From: Dicyema japonicum
Taxonomy: Eukaryota; Dicyemida; Rhombozoa; Dicyemidae
DNA: 64,000 nt
Assembly: GCA_011109175.1 (NCBI GenBank)
Contig: RDEW01000015.1
Span: 266,310 to 330,309 of the forward strand
Direction of reading: 5' to 3'
Shown here: in pieces, positions 23,890 to 33,775 of the stretch
How the letters are laid out: each line of letters begins with the position of its first letter
Numbering within the stretch: position 1 is the first letter of the stretch
The notes under the pieces: model-generated
What the model saw: the letters and a program-made list of their open reading frames with translations, nothing else
What the model was told of the DNA's origin: nothing
The model's database searches: none
Program-made: the position numbers and the translations under genes

Positions 23890-24055
23890 ATATTTGACAT
23901 TTACAAGTGGAGTCTTTGGGTCCAAGACGGTTTCTTTTCTAAGATCGCTTTGGTCAATAGTTTCTAAAGTCAGAAACGAGCGTCGGGAAGGCGAATGGTT
24001 GTTCCAAAGGATTTCTATGGCATTTGTGGGAGGAAGAGCCATTCCATTATATCAG
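23890..24055 (+). pseudogene. Group A retrotransposon C-terminal fragment
   Basis: The frame 'GVFGSKTVSFLRSLWSIV' followed by 'GEWLFQRISMAFVGG' matches the end of the C-terminal module of group A elements, where the pattern is FGxxAxxFLxxLGxxI ... LFQRISxAxQRGN. Other isolated copies are at 59630-59795, 61050-61700 (minus) and 63390-63620 (minus). Only about 50 codons remain. Confidence 0.6.
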
Positions 24056-24392
24056 CTGGATTATTTTGATTGTCTTGTTTTCTTAATTTACTATAAAATT
24101 GTATTTAAATATAACAAAATGCGAAAAACGGAAATATCAAATACTTAATTATGCATAAACTCACCTTATAGACGATTAAATCATTTAAATTCCGATGGAC
24201 AGAGAGTGGTACATAAAATACTGGTATACGTTTCGCAAAATAGATTACAAGGAAATAAAAAACGGTTGAATTTATGGAGTAATTATAAGAGCTCTCATCA
24301 GAATTTACGCAGCATACTGTCGGCAATGTGAGGTCTTTGGATTCTAGAATTAACAAACGCCAGTGGTACATCATGTTTTGGTGTGTGAAAAA

Positions 24393-24734
24393 ATGAACAA
24401 CCGGGCTACAATTACACGTAAAAGCCATCCACGGCCAAGAAACAGAAAGCCAGAAATTCAGGACTCACATAATCGGCGCATGAATATTCCCAAAGAAAAC
24501 AAAAATATATCGCCTAATAAATGTAAAGTAGACAAATATACTAAACGTGATGTATTGGGAGAATTCAACGTACATCACGAATACATCGCTCGACGACCTG
24601 ATGAACTCAATCTAATTGTGGGAGATTGTATTGTAATATATGAAGCATTCGATGATGGATGGTGTTTGGGGTATTCTAAAAATACTAAATGCTATGGATT
24701 TCTGCCTGGAAATTTCATTAAACCAATTTTTTGA
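24393..24734 (+). CDS. Small basic protein with C-terminal SH3 domain
   Basis: From ATG 24393 about 113 codons run to a TGA. The first half is Lys/Arg/Asn-rich. The second half is a complete SH3 fold: 'FNVHHEYIARRPDELNLIVG' (ALYDY and RT-loop equivalent, here HHEYIA), 'GDCIVIYEAFDDGWCLGY' with the conserved DDGW, and 'YGFLPGNFIKPI', equivalent to GxFPxNFV. SH3 domains bind proline-rich ligands in signalling or cytoskeletal complexes. The single Trp of the usual WW pair (WC here) is mildly unusual. A polyadenylation signal AATAAA is at 24765-24770. An upstream exon could exist, since a 5' GT/AG pair cannot be excluded. I cannot name an ortholog. Confidence 0.65.
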   Translation: MNNRATITRKSHPRPRNRKPEIQDSHNRRMNIPKENKNISPNKCKVDKYTKRDVLGEFNVHHEYIARRPDELNLIVGDCIVIYEAFDDGWCLGYSKNTKCYGFLPGNFIKPIF

Positions 24735-25205
24735 GTTATTTGACTCATTTACATTATTTTTTGTAATAAAACCAATTAATTATCACCTTATTTACATTTT
24801 TATAATCATTTCTAATAAAGTTGGAAATTACCGTGGTGGTGTTTTCTCTAAACTTGTATCTTTTCCTCTTTATTAACAAAAATTAATATGATTAAAATGC
24901 CTTCTACCATAGTCCGCACATCAATTGAGTCTAAGTTAGTATCCAAGTTAAAAACAAGCATGTGAATAATTGGGGTTTCGGTTATTCTGTACTTTCTACT
25001 ATGATCCTTACTAGTTTCTTCCATCCTACTTTCTTCTTTGCTAGTTTCCGTATTTAATCAAAGTAATCCGTCATATTTAATTGCCCTCAAATTCCAGCAT
25101 AATCATGACCCATAAATAGAGCAAGTGGAATTCTAGACCATCCACGAATGCCCCCGCTAGTGTCACATAATTTGGTGTCTAAATTTCGCACCCTAAAATT
25201 AGATT
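24735..25205. other. 3' flank of the SH3 gene and spacer
   Basis: Contains the AATAAA signal and AT-rich sequence; no further feature seen. Confidence 0.4.
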
Positions 25206-25543
25206 AATCATACTAAATTAATCACTTTCAAACTCTGGCTTGCTAACTTTCCTATCGGTGCGAGTCTTCCTTGGGAACATTTGATCAGTTTATTGTCTGA
25301 ACTGGTTGAACGAAAACCAGCTGATAACCATGATAAATCCGTTTCATCCTTATTCATATTGGACAAGAAAATGTCAAACACGTCAATTGAAATTGAAACA
25401 GATGGAAAACACTGTCAATTAAGAAATGAATCCTGGGAGTGATCTATGATGCGCATATTCGTTTCTTGTGGCATGTTGGAAATGTGTGTTACAAAATGTG
25501 AGAAAAAATCAACCTGAAAATCTTAACAAGCATATGGAAAACC
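25206..25543 (+). pseudogene. Jockey-like RT remnant, left half (split by the Mutator-like element)
   Basis: 'FKLWLANF' followed by a decayed palm and 'DKSVSSLFILDKKMSNTSIE' parallels the intact copy's 'EKSVTTLFTSDKRLGRRTVE' (about 7115-7180). The reading then reaches the equivalent of 'CLTGLWK' at the insertion point. The homologous sequence resumes at 33776 ('SxxxTLYSQYIEPF'), so the remnant is one element interrupted by 8.2 kb. Confidence 0.65.
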
Positions 25544-25655
25544 GGTTCCCATTCAAAATGGACTCTTTCAAAATGGCCTCCATTCAAAACGGCCTCCAAT
25601 TAATTTTCTCTGGTTTTAGATAAGTTCATCAATAAACATCACGCAATATTTTAGC

Positions 25656-25870
25656 AAGGTCCTCGACATCTTTAGGTAAAAAAGTCATCTTTTTTAAATC
25701 TTATAAAGATTGATTTTAAAGGTCCTATGAGTAAGTAGTACATTTTGCCAAGGTCCTCGACATCTTTAGGTGAAAAAGTCAACATTTTTAAATCTTATAA
25801 AAATTGATTTTAAGGGGTCCTATGGGTATGTGGAACATTTTATCAAGGTCCTCGACATCTTTAGGTAAAA
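25656..25870 (+). repeat. 94-95 bp tandem repeat within the MULE left end
   Basis: 'AAGGTCCTCGACATCTTTAG' occurs at 25656, 25750 and 25845. The sequence between them is also repeated (GTAAAAAAGTCA, TTTTTAAATCTTATAAA, ATTGATTTTAA, GGTCCTAT), giving two full units and a partial third. The right end of the element has only one unit, so the array expanded on the left only. Confidence 0.85.
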
Positions 25871-25974
25871 ACAGTATTTTTTAATATTTTTATTTAACTT
25901 TAAAATGAAATATTTATTTTCAAAAGAAAAAAAGGAAAATGATTATAAATGTTAATAGAACACATATTCTACTA

Positions 25975-26670
25975 AATTGAATATATTTCTGTCGGATCCA
26001 TATTAAGTAATATTTGTTCTTCAACAAATCTCAATATATTCTCAGATAAAGCGATATATTTAGTTTTTCTATGAATTTTTTCTCCATTTTGTAATCTTAA
26101 GAATTTATCATTATGCCTTCTTCTTTTATCATTTTCTTTACAAAATTTCTTGGCATCTTTTTTAGTGTCCCAAATGTAATTCTAAAAACGTTTTGCCAGT
26201 CTTCAATTGAGTAAGTTGTCCGTGGTATGTCCTCATAAATTATCCAGATTATTCCAATGATTAAATGTAAATCTCGAATTTAATTCATTTTTTTGATTTC
26301 CGATTTAATTGATCAAAAAATATTAATATACAAGATTTAGAATCGAAAGATAATCTGATCTCGACACTATCTGATCAAAAGTGTTCTTTACAGTACGTGT
26401 AAGCATAAGTGAGAGGAATTTCAACAGTTTTACAAATCTATAGTTAATTCTAAATCACATTTAACCTATTTATATCTTCATTCTTTATGTCGTTTAAAAT
26501 TCCTAATTCCAATATTTTTTGTTAATATTTTGTCATAGATGGAACATGCAGCAATTTACTTGTGCGTTTGGAAATGATTTTTAAAAAAGTTTATTGCTCC
26601 TATTTCAAAACCTCTGACAATAACTCTTGGTTCTAAATCCGGAGTGAGACGTTTAATTATTAGAAAAATT
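25975..26670 (-). pseudogene. MULE transposase remnant
   Basis: On the minus strand 'LEPRVIVRGFEIGAINFFK' (about 26640-26580) matches the DFE...AAINA block of animal MULE transposases. After a decayed stretch, 'IPRTTYSIEDWQNVF' (about 26240-26190) matches PRTNNAVEGWHNxF. The tail 'KYIALSENILRFVEEQILL' (about 26060-25995) matches the KYxxLNxxILxIVE end. Frameshifts separate the parts. Recognition rests on motif order; the N-terminal catalytic region is missing. Confidence 0.6.
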
Positions 26671-26902
26671 CTAATAAAAAAATTATTAGAAGCATTGTGT
26701 CATATTCATTTTCAGTTTTTGATGTTAAAAGACAGAATATTATTGGAATTACATGGTGATTAATAGGGCAATTTAAGTGCTAAAATGCTATTTTTTATAC
26801 TTTTTAAATATACAATTGAATTTGGAATAATATTTTTTAATTTTGTTAAAAAAACATACATTATAAATGCTATAAGTGCTATTTTTAATTTTAAATGCTA
26901 AC

Positions 26903-27592
26903 GCTTTTGACCACTTTGCGAAAAACATTGTCGATTACAACATTGAATTGAATATCAAATTCAGTTGACCAATACTTGTCACCAAGTCAAAGCGGATTCA
27001 GACCAGGAAAATCAACTGCTGATATAGTATGGAGTCATCGGTAGCTTACGTCAATATGTCAGAAGTACATAAAAACAATATATACTCTGGGAGTCGGCTA
27101 ATCAAAAGCATTCGACTGTGTCTGCCGAGATAAACTATTGCAAGTTCTCAAGGACATAATTGATGAGGACTGTTTGATGATTGTGCGTTTTTTTCTGGCT
27201 GACACGAGCCTCATAGTGAAAGTGGGGAAGGGCTATTCGGAAAAAATCACGACCGGCATTGGTATTCTGCAAGGGGACTCGCTTTCGCCAGTTCTCCTTG
27301 CAATCTATTTGGAAGCTGCGTTGAGGGACGTTAGGAAAGAATTAGGTCACTTAAATAATCATTTGTTGAATTAATGTATGCTGATGACATCAATTTTGTG
27401 TCTGAGGATGTGGTGGTACTAAGAACAGTAATAGATAAAGCCACAACAGTTCTGGCGAGGTGGTCTTTGAAGATCAATTCAGAAAAACGGAGTTAACTTC
27501 GATTCAGCGGTTCGATGAGAAATGAAAGTTTACTAAAAGGCTCGGCTCGTTTTTGGGTGATGCTGAGGTCATTGCTCGCAGAAAGATGTTGG
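26903..27592 (+). pseudogene. Group C LINE reverse transcriptase, copy 1
   Basis: Nearly identical to 32118-32790 (copy 2) over about 680 bp. It contains 'SPSQSGFRPxKSTADIVWSH'-type motif 1, 'AFDCVCRDKLLQVLKDII' (motif A region), 'GILQGDSLSPVLLAIYLEAA' (motif B) and the YADD region, where a one-base deletion after 'ATCATTTG' breaks the frame at 27369. Homology stops abruptly at 27592. From 27593 the same family's endonuclease runs on the opposite strand. Confidence 0.85.
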
Positions 27593-28115
27593 TATCCGGT
27601 GCGGTTTTCACCATAAGAGTCTCGATTTGTTCGTGATATTTAGCTCTACAAGTTGGCTCTAACCACAATTTTTCTGTCTGAAAGTATATATTGGGTCTTT
27701 GTCTCGCCTTTTTCGCGTTTTCAATGTATTTTTTCCCAGTCAGGTGCTTTTTTACACAAAGTTTTGCAATGACGATCCTGTGGTCGCTGTCGGTTGTTGT
27801 TCCCTGGTAGGAACGTGCATCATTTATCAGGTGTTTATCAGACTTTCGGCAGATAATGTAGTCGATTTGATTATATATATTCAAGGTCTCTCCGACAGAG
27901 TTTTTCTTTGTCCGTGCCACGTCGTCTTGTGGCAAGCTGAGTGCGTAAAGGCGGTGTTGCACAGGAAAAGGCTATTCGCCTCGCAGAAGTTTACCAGAGA
28001 GGCTCCAGATGCATTTCTCCTTCCGCGCCCGTCTCTTCCAATAGAGGATTCTTCGGGCCCCATTCGCATTCCGGCCTTTGCATTCATATCTCCCGCAACA
28101 AAGACAAGAGACGAG
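27593..28115 (-). pseudogene. Group C LINE APE-type endonuclease fragment (opposite strand)
   Basis: On the minus strand 'VAGDMNAKAG' (about 28098-28070), 'LVNFCEANSLFLCNTAF', 'HKTTWHGQRKTLSE' and, after a frame change, 'IYNQIDYIICRK' and 'DSDHRIVIAKL' follow in the correct order of an APE endonuclease (GDxN, NTxF, TW, IDYI, SDH). The equivalent region in the 55.7-57.2 kb copy has 'LLCNTGF', 'KTTW' and 'YNQIDYIICE'. The piece lies tail-to-tail with the RT fragment at 26903-27592. Confidence 0.85.
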
Positions 28116-28231
28116 GAAGCATAATTTTATTGTTAAATAAAACGTGTTTTATTGATCATAATTATCTGGTATAATGACTTTGGGTGTTTTTTTATTTAAC
28201 CCAAAAACACCAATAGTTAATCTAGTTGAAA

Positions 28232-28690
28232 TTAATTAGATGATCCCGACAATCCTGAGAGTTTTCTCAGCTTCTCCCGATGCTGGACTTTTGACCCGAC
28301 ACATTCACGGTATGGGCGGGGGACAGTGTTTGTGAGATGGCTAACTAGGGTGATGTGCTTCTGGAAACTTGATACAGGACGGACTGTCGACGACAGGTCT
28401 TGCTGGAGGGTTAACGTCAAGAAGCTCTTGCTGTCTTGCTCAATAAGGTGGTCAAAGGGACTGGGTGGAATGTTGTTCAGCTTTGCCATGTGCATTATGG
28501 TAGTCGCCGCTCGACATAGGGTGTTATCAAATTGAGAGATTAATTCCCCATGCTGCACAGGCGTAACTGATTGTTGGCTCGATGATTTGCTTATAGAGAA
28601 TACCGAGAGCAGGGAATGGCTTTTTTATTCCACCAAATATGGTTTTGACTAAACGATTTATCATATTAATGATTATTTAATCTATCTTTG
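28232..28690 (-). pseudogene. Jockey-like LINE C-terminal fragment
   Basis: The minus strand reads 'FGGIKKPFPALGILYKQIIE' and 'PTISYACAAWG', then after an in-frame stop 'FDNTLCRAATTIMHMAKLN', ending 'RECVGSKVQHREKLRKLSGL'. This parallels the end of the minus-strand jockey at 48.7 kb ('RACVGSREDHRAKLRSLLKF'). Only the post-RT part is present, consistent with 5' truncation. Confidence 0.7.
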
Positions 28691-28839
28691 ATGTTATAAC
28701 TAAAGCCTATGGAAATTCAAAAGAAATTGCCAAATATAAAAAATTATGTCCTTAATTTATTTGGCTAAAATAGGTTAAAAGATTAGAAAATGGTCGCATG
28801 GTGCCATTTGGATATCTGATTGAAGATTTCTCTTCCATT

Positions 28840-29300
28840 GCAAGAAAAACAAGAAGACTGTTGACCACCTGACCACTCATTGTGGTAGAATGTTAAATAA
28901 TGATCACATCCGAAGACACAACGAAGTTGTAGAATGCTTACATTTCCATCTATGCAGAGTATATAGAATCAAAAAAGCTAGAAAGTTGAAGGGGCGTTCA
29001 GTTCAGTTGATTCTATAAACACAGAATGTTGAGATAAAGTCGATACGTCGATTCTGACTAAAACAACAGTTCAACAAATTAGATATTTTCAAACAATATC
29101 AAGATTGAGATAATTCTAATAGAAGTGGGAATTACATCTCAGGATCGCCTAAAACAGGTGGAAGTAAAAAATGTCACATGTATAACCTCCTCGCAAGTGA
29201 GCTTTCGCTTCTCTACGATTGTCAAGATTATCCCACTGGTTATTATGACCTGGGATGGAGTTGTCTCGAAATGCGTCAAAAACTATTGACGAATATAAAA
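28840..29300 (+). pseudogene. R2-like element C-terminus (CCHC finger plus endonuclease), degraded
   Basis: 'CKKNKKTVDHLTTHC' with 'RRHNEVVECLHFHLCR' gives the CCHC finger and downstream motif of group B. After frame changes 'IEVGITSQDRLKQVEV' and 'IVKIIPLVIMTWDGVV' match the restriction-like endonuclease of the 19.5-20.0 kb copy. The sequence just left of it (about 28797-28840) and right of it (about 29735-29790) together resemble an uninterrupted stretch at 42080-42185, so this fragment probably inserted into a copy of that repeat. Confidence 0.7.
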
Positions 29301-29539
29301 AAACTAACTTAGCAAGTTTAATAGGAAAATTTTAAACAAAAGCTGTGGATTCTAGAAATTTCCTGAGGATTCTTGTATTCTGGGGCATTTTATAGATAAC
29401 TCAAGAGGTTATTCTGTATGGTCATTAAGAGAATTTTCAGGACTTTATATTTAAAACATGCAAAAAAATTATGCTTTTTACAAAATTAAATATTCTCTTG
29501 TAAAATTATATAACTTTAAATCTTAGTGTCCTTAATAAA

Positions 29540-29945
29540 TAAAAAAATAAAATTATTCCAAAGATCAAAGGTAAAACCAAACTAACTAACCTTTTGATCC
29601 TTGACGCGCTCCAACGATTCCAGAACTTGTCTTCAGGTAACAAAATTGTCTCCCGATGGAAAGACTCGATTCGAATAATTAGCAGTGTGGTGCCATGTAG
29701 TGCTGTGTGGCTAGTCGAATAAAAATTTGTTTTCCTTCCCTCTGATGGCGTCATTGGATTCACCTTACTAAGGAGACGCTCAATGCCTGGCCGGCATCAA
29801 AAGGATCCAACTATTCTTTCCACCGGGAGACAATTTGATTACCTAGATACAAGTTCTGGAATCGCTGGAACGCGTCAGGATCAGGGAGTTAGTTAGTTTG
29901 GCTTTACCTTTGATTTTTGGAATAAATTTATTATTTAATAAAACT
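29540..29945. repeat. Palindromic fold-back repeat, arms about 120 bp
   Basis: The left arm (about 29545-29665) and the right arm (about 29810-29935) are reverse complements with few mismatches. For example 'ATTCCAGAACTTGT' and 'CAAATTGTCTCCCG' on the left face 'ACAAGTTCTGGAAT' and 'CGGGAGACAATTTG' on the right, and 'TTATTCCAAAGATCAAAGG' faces 'CCTTTGATTTTTGGAATAA'. The spacer is about 145 bp and contains 'GCGTCATTGGATTCACC', which recurs at 42135. No coding content was seen. It may be a fold-back MITE or two inverted copies of a short retroposon. Confidence 0.75.
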
Positions 29946-30600
29946 TAATATACTTAAAAGTTTTTGAATGTGTAATGCTTAATCTTTTTAATCTTTTTTA
30001 CCGCATAAAGTATAAAATCAAATGTCAGATAATATTCGAACATTAACTTTTATAATGGTCATTTTTGTTATTTTTACTGCTTTAGGTCAAAAAACCTCAA
30101 GAGACGAATAATAATAAAGATGCCTATTTGAATGAAATGTACCGCTGTCCTCTTGGAAATTGGCATCGACGGGGAGAAATCTGCAATCAAGTGTTAACTG
30201 AGGAATTTCTGTAGTTTTTTATTTAATATTGTAGAAACAATATCACCCAACCTGAGGTTAAATTTTATCATTTTATTTCTAAGGATCCTCAATCAAATAA
30301 TTAGTTTCTTGTTTTTGGCTTCTTTTTTCGGCACTTGGTTATTCTCACGATTTTCTGTTAAAATAAAATTTTTGGCTTAAATTGTTTCCCTTTAATAGAA
30401 TAGTCTTCTAGAATCAAAGTTTCAATATATTTTTGCTTGTTATTGAGTGATTAATTGGTTGGAAGGTTGAGGTGGTAACATATTTCTAACGCACTAAATG
30501 TCTGCTTAGCTTTATGATGTGAAAGTATTTTTATTCGTTCTTCTTGTGAGCATGGACAATGGATGGACTTTTTATACATCTGAAATCCCCAGTTTCTAAA
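29946..30600. other. AT-rich filler inside the nested hAT
   Basis: No coding motif or recognisable repeat was seen. Confidence 0.4.
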
Positions 30601-30619
30601 AAATAAGGTATCGGATGCA

Positions 30620-32040
30620 CGTAGAAATGGCCCTTATTAATCAATGCTTACATAAGGAATATGGAAACTCCCTTTATTCTGCTTGGGTTATGTGAAGAAG
30701 GCCTATGATTCTGTTGACAATGAATTTTCATTTCATGTATTGGACTGTCAGGAATACCCGTTGGATTGTTAACTTTGTAAAGACCATAGTCAAAAGTGGA
30801 CTGTAAATCTCCACTTAGATGGAAGAAGAATTGGTTCTGTAAAGCTGGGATGGGAATTTGCAAGGAGATTCATTATCCCTTCAACTATTTGTTATGGTAA
30901 TGGAACCCTTGAGCAGGATCCTTAATTCTATGTTCCCAAGACTCCAAATTAATCAGGAGGATCCTAATAGTCTGGCTTATTCTACCAATCATTTGTTGTT
31001 CATTGATGACCTAAAGATATTTGGGCTAAAAGAAGATACTGTCACTAAAATGATGATAGTTGTTCGCGATTTCTTTCATGTTGCCGGCTTGGAGATGAAT
31101 TCGGAAAAGTCAGTCTCTAATGTTAAATCGTTATCATGTTGTGAGACTCTGGAAAGAGTCAGTGGATATCGATATTTGGGTGTTTTTGAAGACGAGGGAA
31201 GTAATGTTCTTAAAAACAAAGTTATTGAGTCCATACTTGAAAATGTTAAAAAAAAAATGAATAACCATGCTTTCAAAAATTAAGTTAAATTCTGCGAACT
31301 TTTGCAATAAATGAATAGGCAATGTCCCTGACTATTATATTGGACTAATTAATATTAACCATATGAATTTGATGATGTTGACCAACAAATACGCCAACTG
31401 CTTACGTCACTCAAGTTGCATCTTAAACCTGCAAATAAAGAGACTGTAATTGGACAGGAAGACTTTTGGAAGAACACTTACCTCGATTTCATTTAAGAGC
31501 GAATTAATACTCTCCCAATTCCTTAAAAGTTTGGAAAACAGTCGATTTTGTGTTTGCGAAGGTCGGGGATTCTGCGAGTAATAAAAACAAAAAATGGCAC
31601 TTGGCTACAATCGCAGGATTTCTTGCCTCTAAATATGCAATTGCCAACAGGGAAAGCATGGATATTATGTCCCTCAAGGACACTCAGGGGAAATATTTAT
31701 TAAATAAAATTTATTGCAGAACACTACACTCTATTTTGTTCAAATGTATTGATGAAACAAATGTCGACCTATATACTTCCTCGGATTGGTTATCCAAGGG
31801 TAATAACAGCCCACGGAGCATTTACTGTCTTCTGCAAGATAGGAATTTGTTTTTCGCACACACGGGTTCAATTTGCAACCATTGTAAAAAAACAGGAAAA
31901 CTGTCGATCATTTTGCCAGTCAGTGTGGCAAAATGCTAAACAGTGATTATCTCCGAAGATATAATGAAGTGATAAAGTGCATCCATCTTCATCTTTGTCG
32001 AATTTATGGAATCAAAAGAAACAGGAAATAGAATGACATC
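30620..32040 (+). pseudogene. R2-like (group B) reverse transcriptase and zinc finger, frameshifted
   Basis: Begins near 'ALINQCLHKEYGNSLYSAWV' with a decayed KKAYDSVDN motif A, then 'LQGDSLSLQLF' and 'HLLFIDDLKIFGLKEDT' (about 30985-31040), where FIDD replaces the usual YADD. 'GLEMNSEKSV' and 'GYRYLGVFEDEG' complete the palm. Next come 'HLKPANKET', 'ASKYAIANRESMDIM' and finally, through frame changes at about 31875-32020, a finger with 'CNHCKKTGK' and an RRYNEV-like motif. The endonuclease end is missing: sequence similar to 32118 takes over. FIDD is shared with the copy at 40.4 kb, so it is a family feature rather than damage. Confidence 0.8.
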
Positions 32041-32099
32041 GCGATGTGAGTTCTACTTCCTTTACAAAAATCTGGCAAACCTGCAGGTCCAATTGAAAA

Positions 32100-33140
32100 T
32101 CTCAGGCCGATCGTGCTTTCGACCACTTTGCGAAAAACATTGTCGATTACAACATTGAATATCAAATTCAGGTTGTCACCAAGTCAAAGCGGATTCAGAC
32201 CAAGAAGATCAACTGCTGATATAGTATGGAGTCATCGGTGCTTATCAATATGTCAGAAGTACAGAAAAACAATATATACTCTGGGAGTCGGCTAATCAAA
32301 AGCATTCGACTGTGTCTGCCGAGATAAACTATTGCAAGTTCTCAAGGACATAATTGATGAGGACTGTTTGATGATTGTGCGTTTTTTGCTGGCTGACACG
32401 AGCCTCATAGTGAAAGTGGGGAAGGGCTATTCGGAAAAAATCACGACCGGCATTGGTATTCTGCAAGGGGACTCGCTTTCGCCAGTTCTCCTTGCAATCT
32501 ATTTGGAAGCTGCGTTGAGGGACGTTAGGAAAGAATTAGGTCACTTAAATAATCATTTTGTTGAATTAATGTATGCTGATGACATCATTTTGTGTCTGAG
32601 GATGTGGTGGTACTAAGAACTGTAATAGATAAAGCCACAACAGTTCTGGAGAGGTGGTCTTTGAAGATCAATTCAGAAAAACGGAGTTAACTTCGATTCA
32701 GCGGTTCGAATTGATGAGAAATGGAAGTTTACTAAAAGGCTCGGCTTTTTTGGGTGATGCTGAGGTCATTGCTCGCAGAAAGATGTTGGCGTGTGCACTG
32801 AAAAGATGTGGAGTATTTGGACTCGCAGAAAACTTATCTCCTTAAATCTTCGGATGCGCTTATATAGCGCGTTCATACAACCAGTCCTATTATAACAACT
32901 CGGGAACATGGAGAACATCAAAAACGGACCGTGACTGACTAGACACATTTCATAGAAATCAATTGAGAAAAATTGCGGGAATTAAATGGCCACAGATTAT
33001 CAAAAAAGACACTCTCTACAAATTATGTAAATGCAAACCGATAAGCAGAGAAGTAATTACCTCACGCTGGCGACTTATCGGACATGTTCTGAGAATGGAC
33101 GAAGTGATTCCTTGCAATCAAATGATGGAAGATTACTATT
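32100..33140 (+). pseudogene. Group C LINE reverse transcriptase, copy 2, with C-terminal region
   Basis: Covers RT motif 1 ('SPSQSGFRPRRSTADIVWSH'), motif A region, 'GILQGDSLSPVLLAIYLEAA' and 'LMYADDIILCL' (about 32565-32600) before a frameshift. It continues with thumb-like sequence and 'LRKIAGIKWPQIIKKDTLYK' and 'SRWRLIGHVLRMDEVIPCN' at 33060-33120, the hallmark end of this group. Downstream sequence belongs to the hAT transposase, so the LINE 3' end is about 33140. Confidence 0.85.
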
Positions 33141-33390
33141 ATACAAGACTACATTTTGATAATGACAAGGCAAATATCAAAAATTATATAAATAAAAGAA
33201 TGGAGGAAAATGGATTTAAACTTATTATTGAAATGACTGAACCAAAAATTAGCCAACAAGATTATTTTTCTCTTTCACGCTGTCAGGCATCCTATGCATC
33301 TGTTGAAAGAGCTATTAAAATGCTAAAAAATTTTTAAAAAAGGATAGGAACTTCCATCCAGACAATATCAGGCATTAACTTTTATTATAT
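33140..33390 (+). pseudogene. hAT transposase dimerisation region of the nested hAT
   Basis: 'FSLSRCQASYASVERAIKML' then 'NFLKKDRNFHPDNI', read across a TAA at 33336, corresponds to the hAT C-terminal dimerisation domain (ASVERxFSMLxxLLxxDRxxLxxENV). It lies about 180 bp inside the right end of the 26764-33562 hAT, the expected place, and is the only transposase piece seen in that element. It is fused in frame, probably by chance, to the LINE end before it. Confidence 0.7.
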
Positions 33391-33775
33391 TACAATAAAT
33401 AAAATTTAAATGTTTTATTTTATTATTTTAAGTTATAGATTTTACAATTTTAAATGCTAGATTTTATCATTTTAAGTGCTAACTTTTTTAATTATAATTG
33501 CTAGATTTTATGATTTTTTAGCGCTAAAAAATTTTTTTAAGTGCTAGAAACAACTTACCCTAGTGATTAATTATTACCGATATTGTGAATAACTGCTTCC
33601 AAAAAAGCTTTATGTCGGACCCGTTAAATCAATTTTTACAAGATTTAAAAAAGATGACTTTTTTTACCTAAAGATGTCGTTTTCGCTAAAATCTCGTGAT
33701 GTTTATTAATGAACTTATCCAAAACCTGAAAAATTAATTGGAGGCCATTTTGAATAGAGGCCATTTTGAATGGAC

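Larger units (their letters stand above)
26756..33570 (+). mobile_element. hAT element nested in the MULE, 8-bp target duplication GTGATTAA
   Basis: The element is 26764-33562. GTGATTAA occurs directly outside both ends (26756-26763 and 33563-33570). The left end reads TAGGGCAATTTAAGTGCTAA; the right end read inward begins TAGGGTAAGTTGTTTCTAGC, so the TIR is short. AAGTGCTA/TAGCACTT subterminal motifs repeat near both ends. At the right, a frame at 33150-33385 has the hAT dimerisation signature 'ASYASVERAIKMLKNFLKKD'. The interior is packed with LINE fragments of groups B, C and J, so the 6.8-kb span is mostly passengers. Confidence 0.8.

Noticed and set aside
25656-25870. Regularly spaced repeat resembling a CRISPR array
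   Set aside because: The units are 94-95 bp and repeated over their whole length with no unique spacers. They lie in the end of a DNA transposon in a eukaryotic genome.
26903-28115. Twin-priming 5' inversion of a LINE
   Set aside because: In twin priming the inverted 5' part lies upstream of the sense 3' part. Here the minus-strand endonuclease lies downstream of the plus-strand RT, so the geometry is wrong.
32963-33337. A fused LINE-hAT protein
   Set aside because: The frame runs through by chance from the LINE tail into the hAT dimerisation region. The two parts belong to different elements and the upstream frame is broken.
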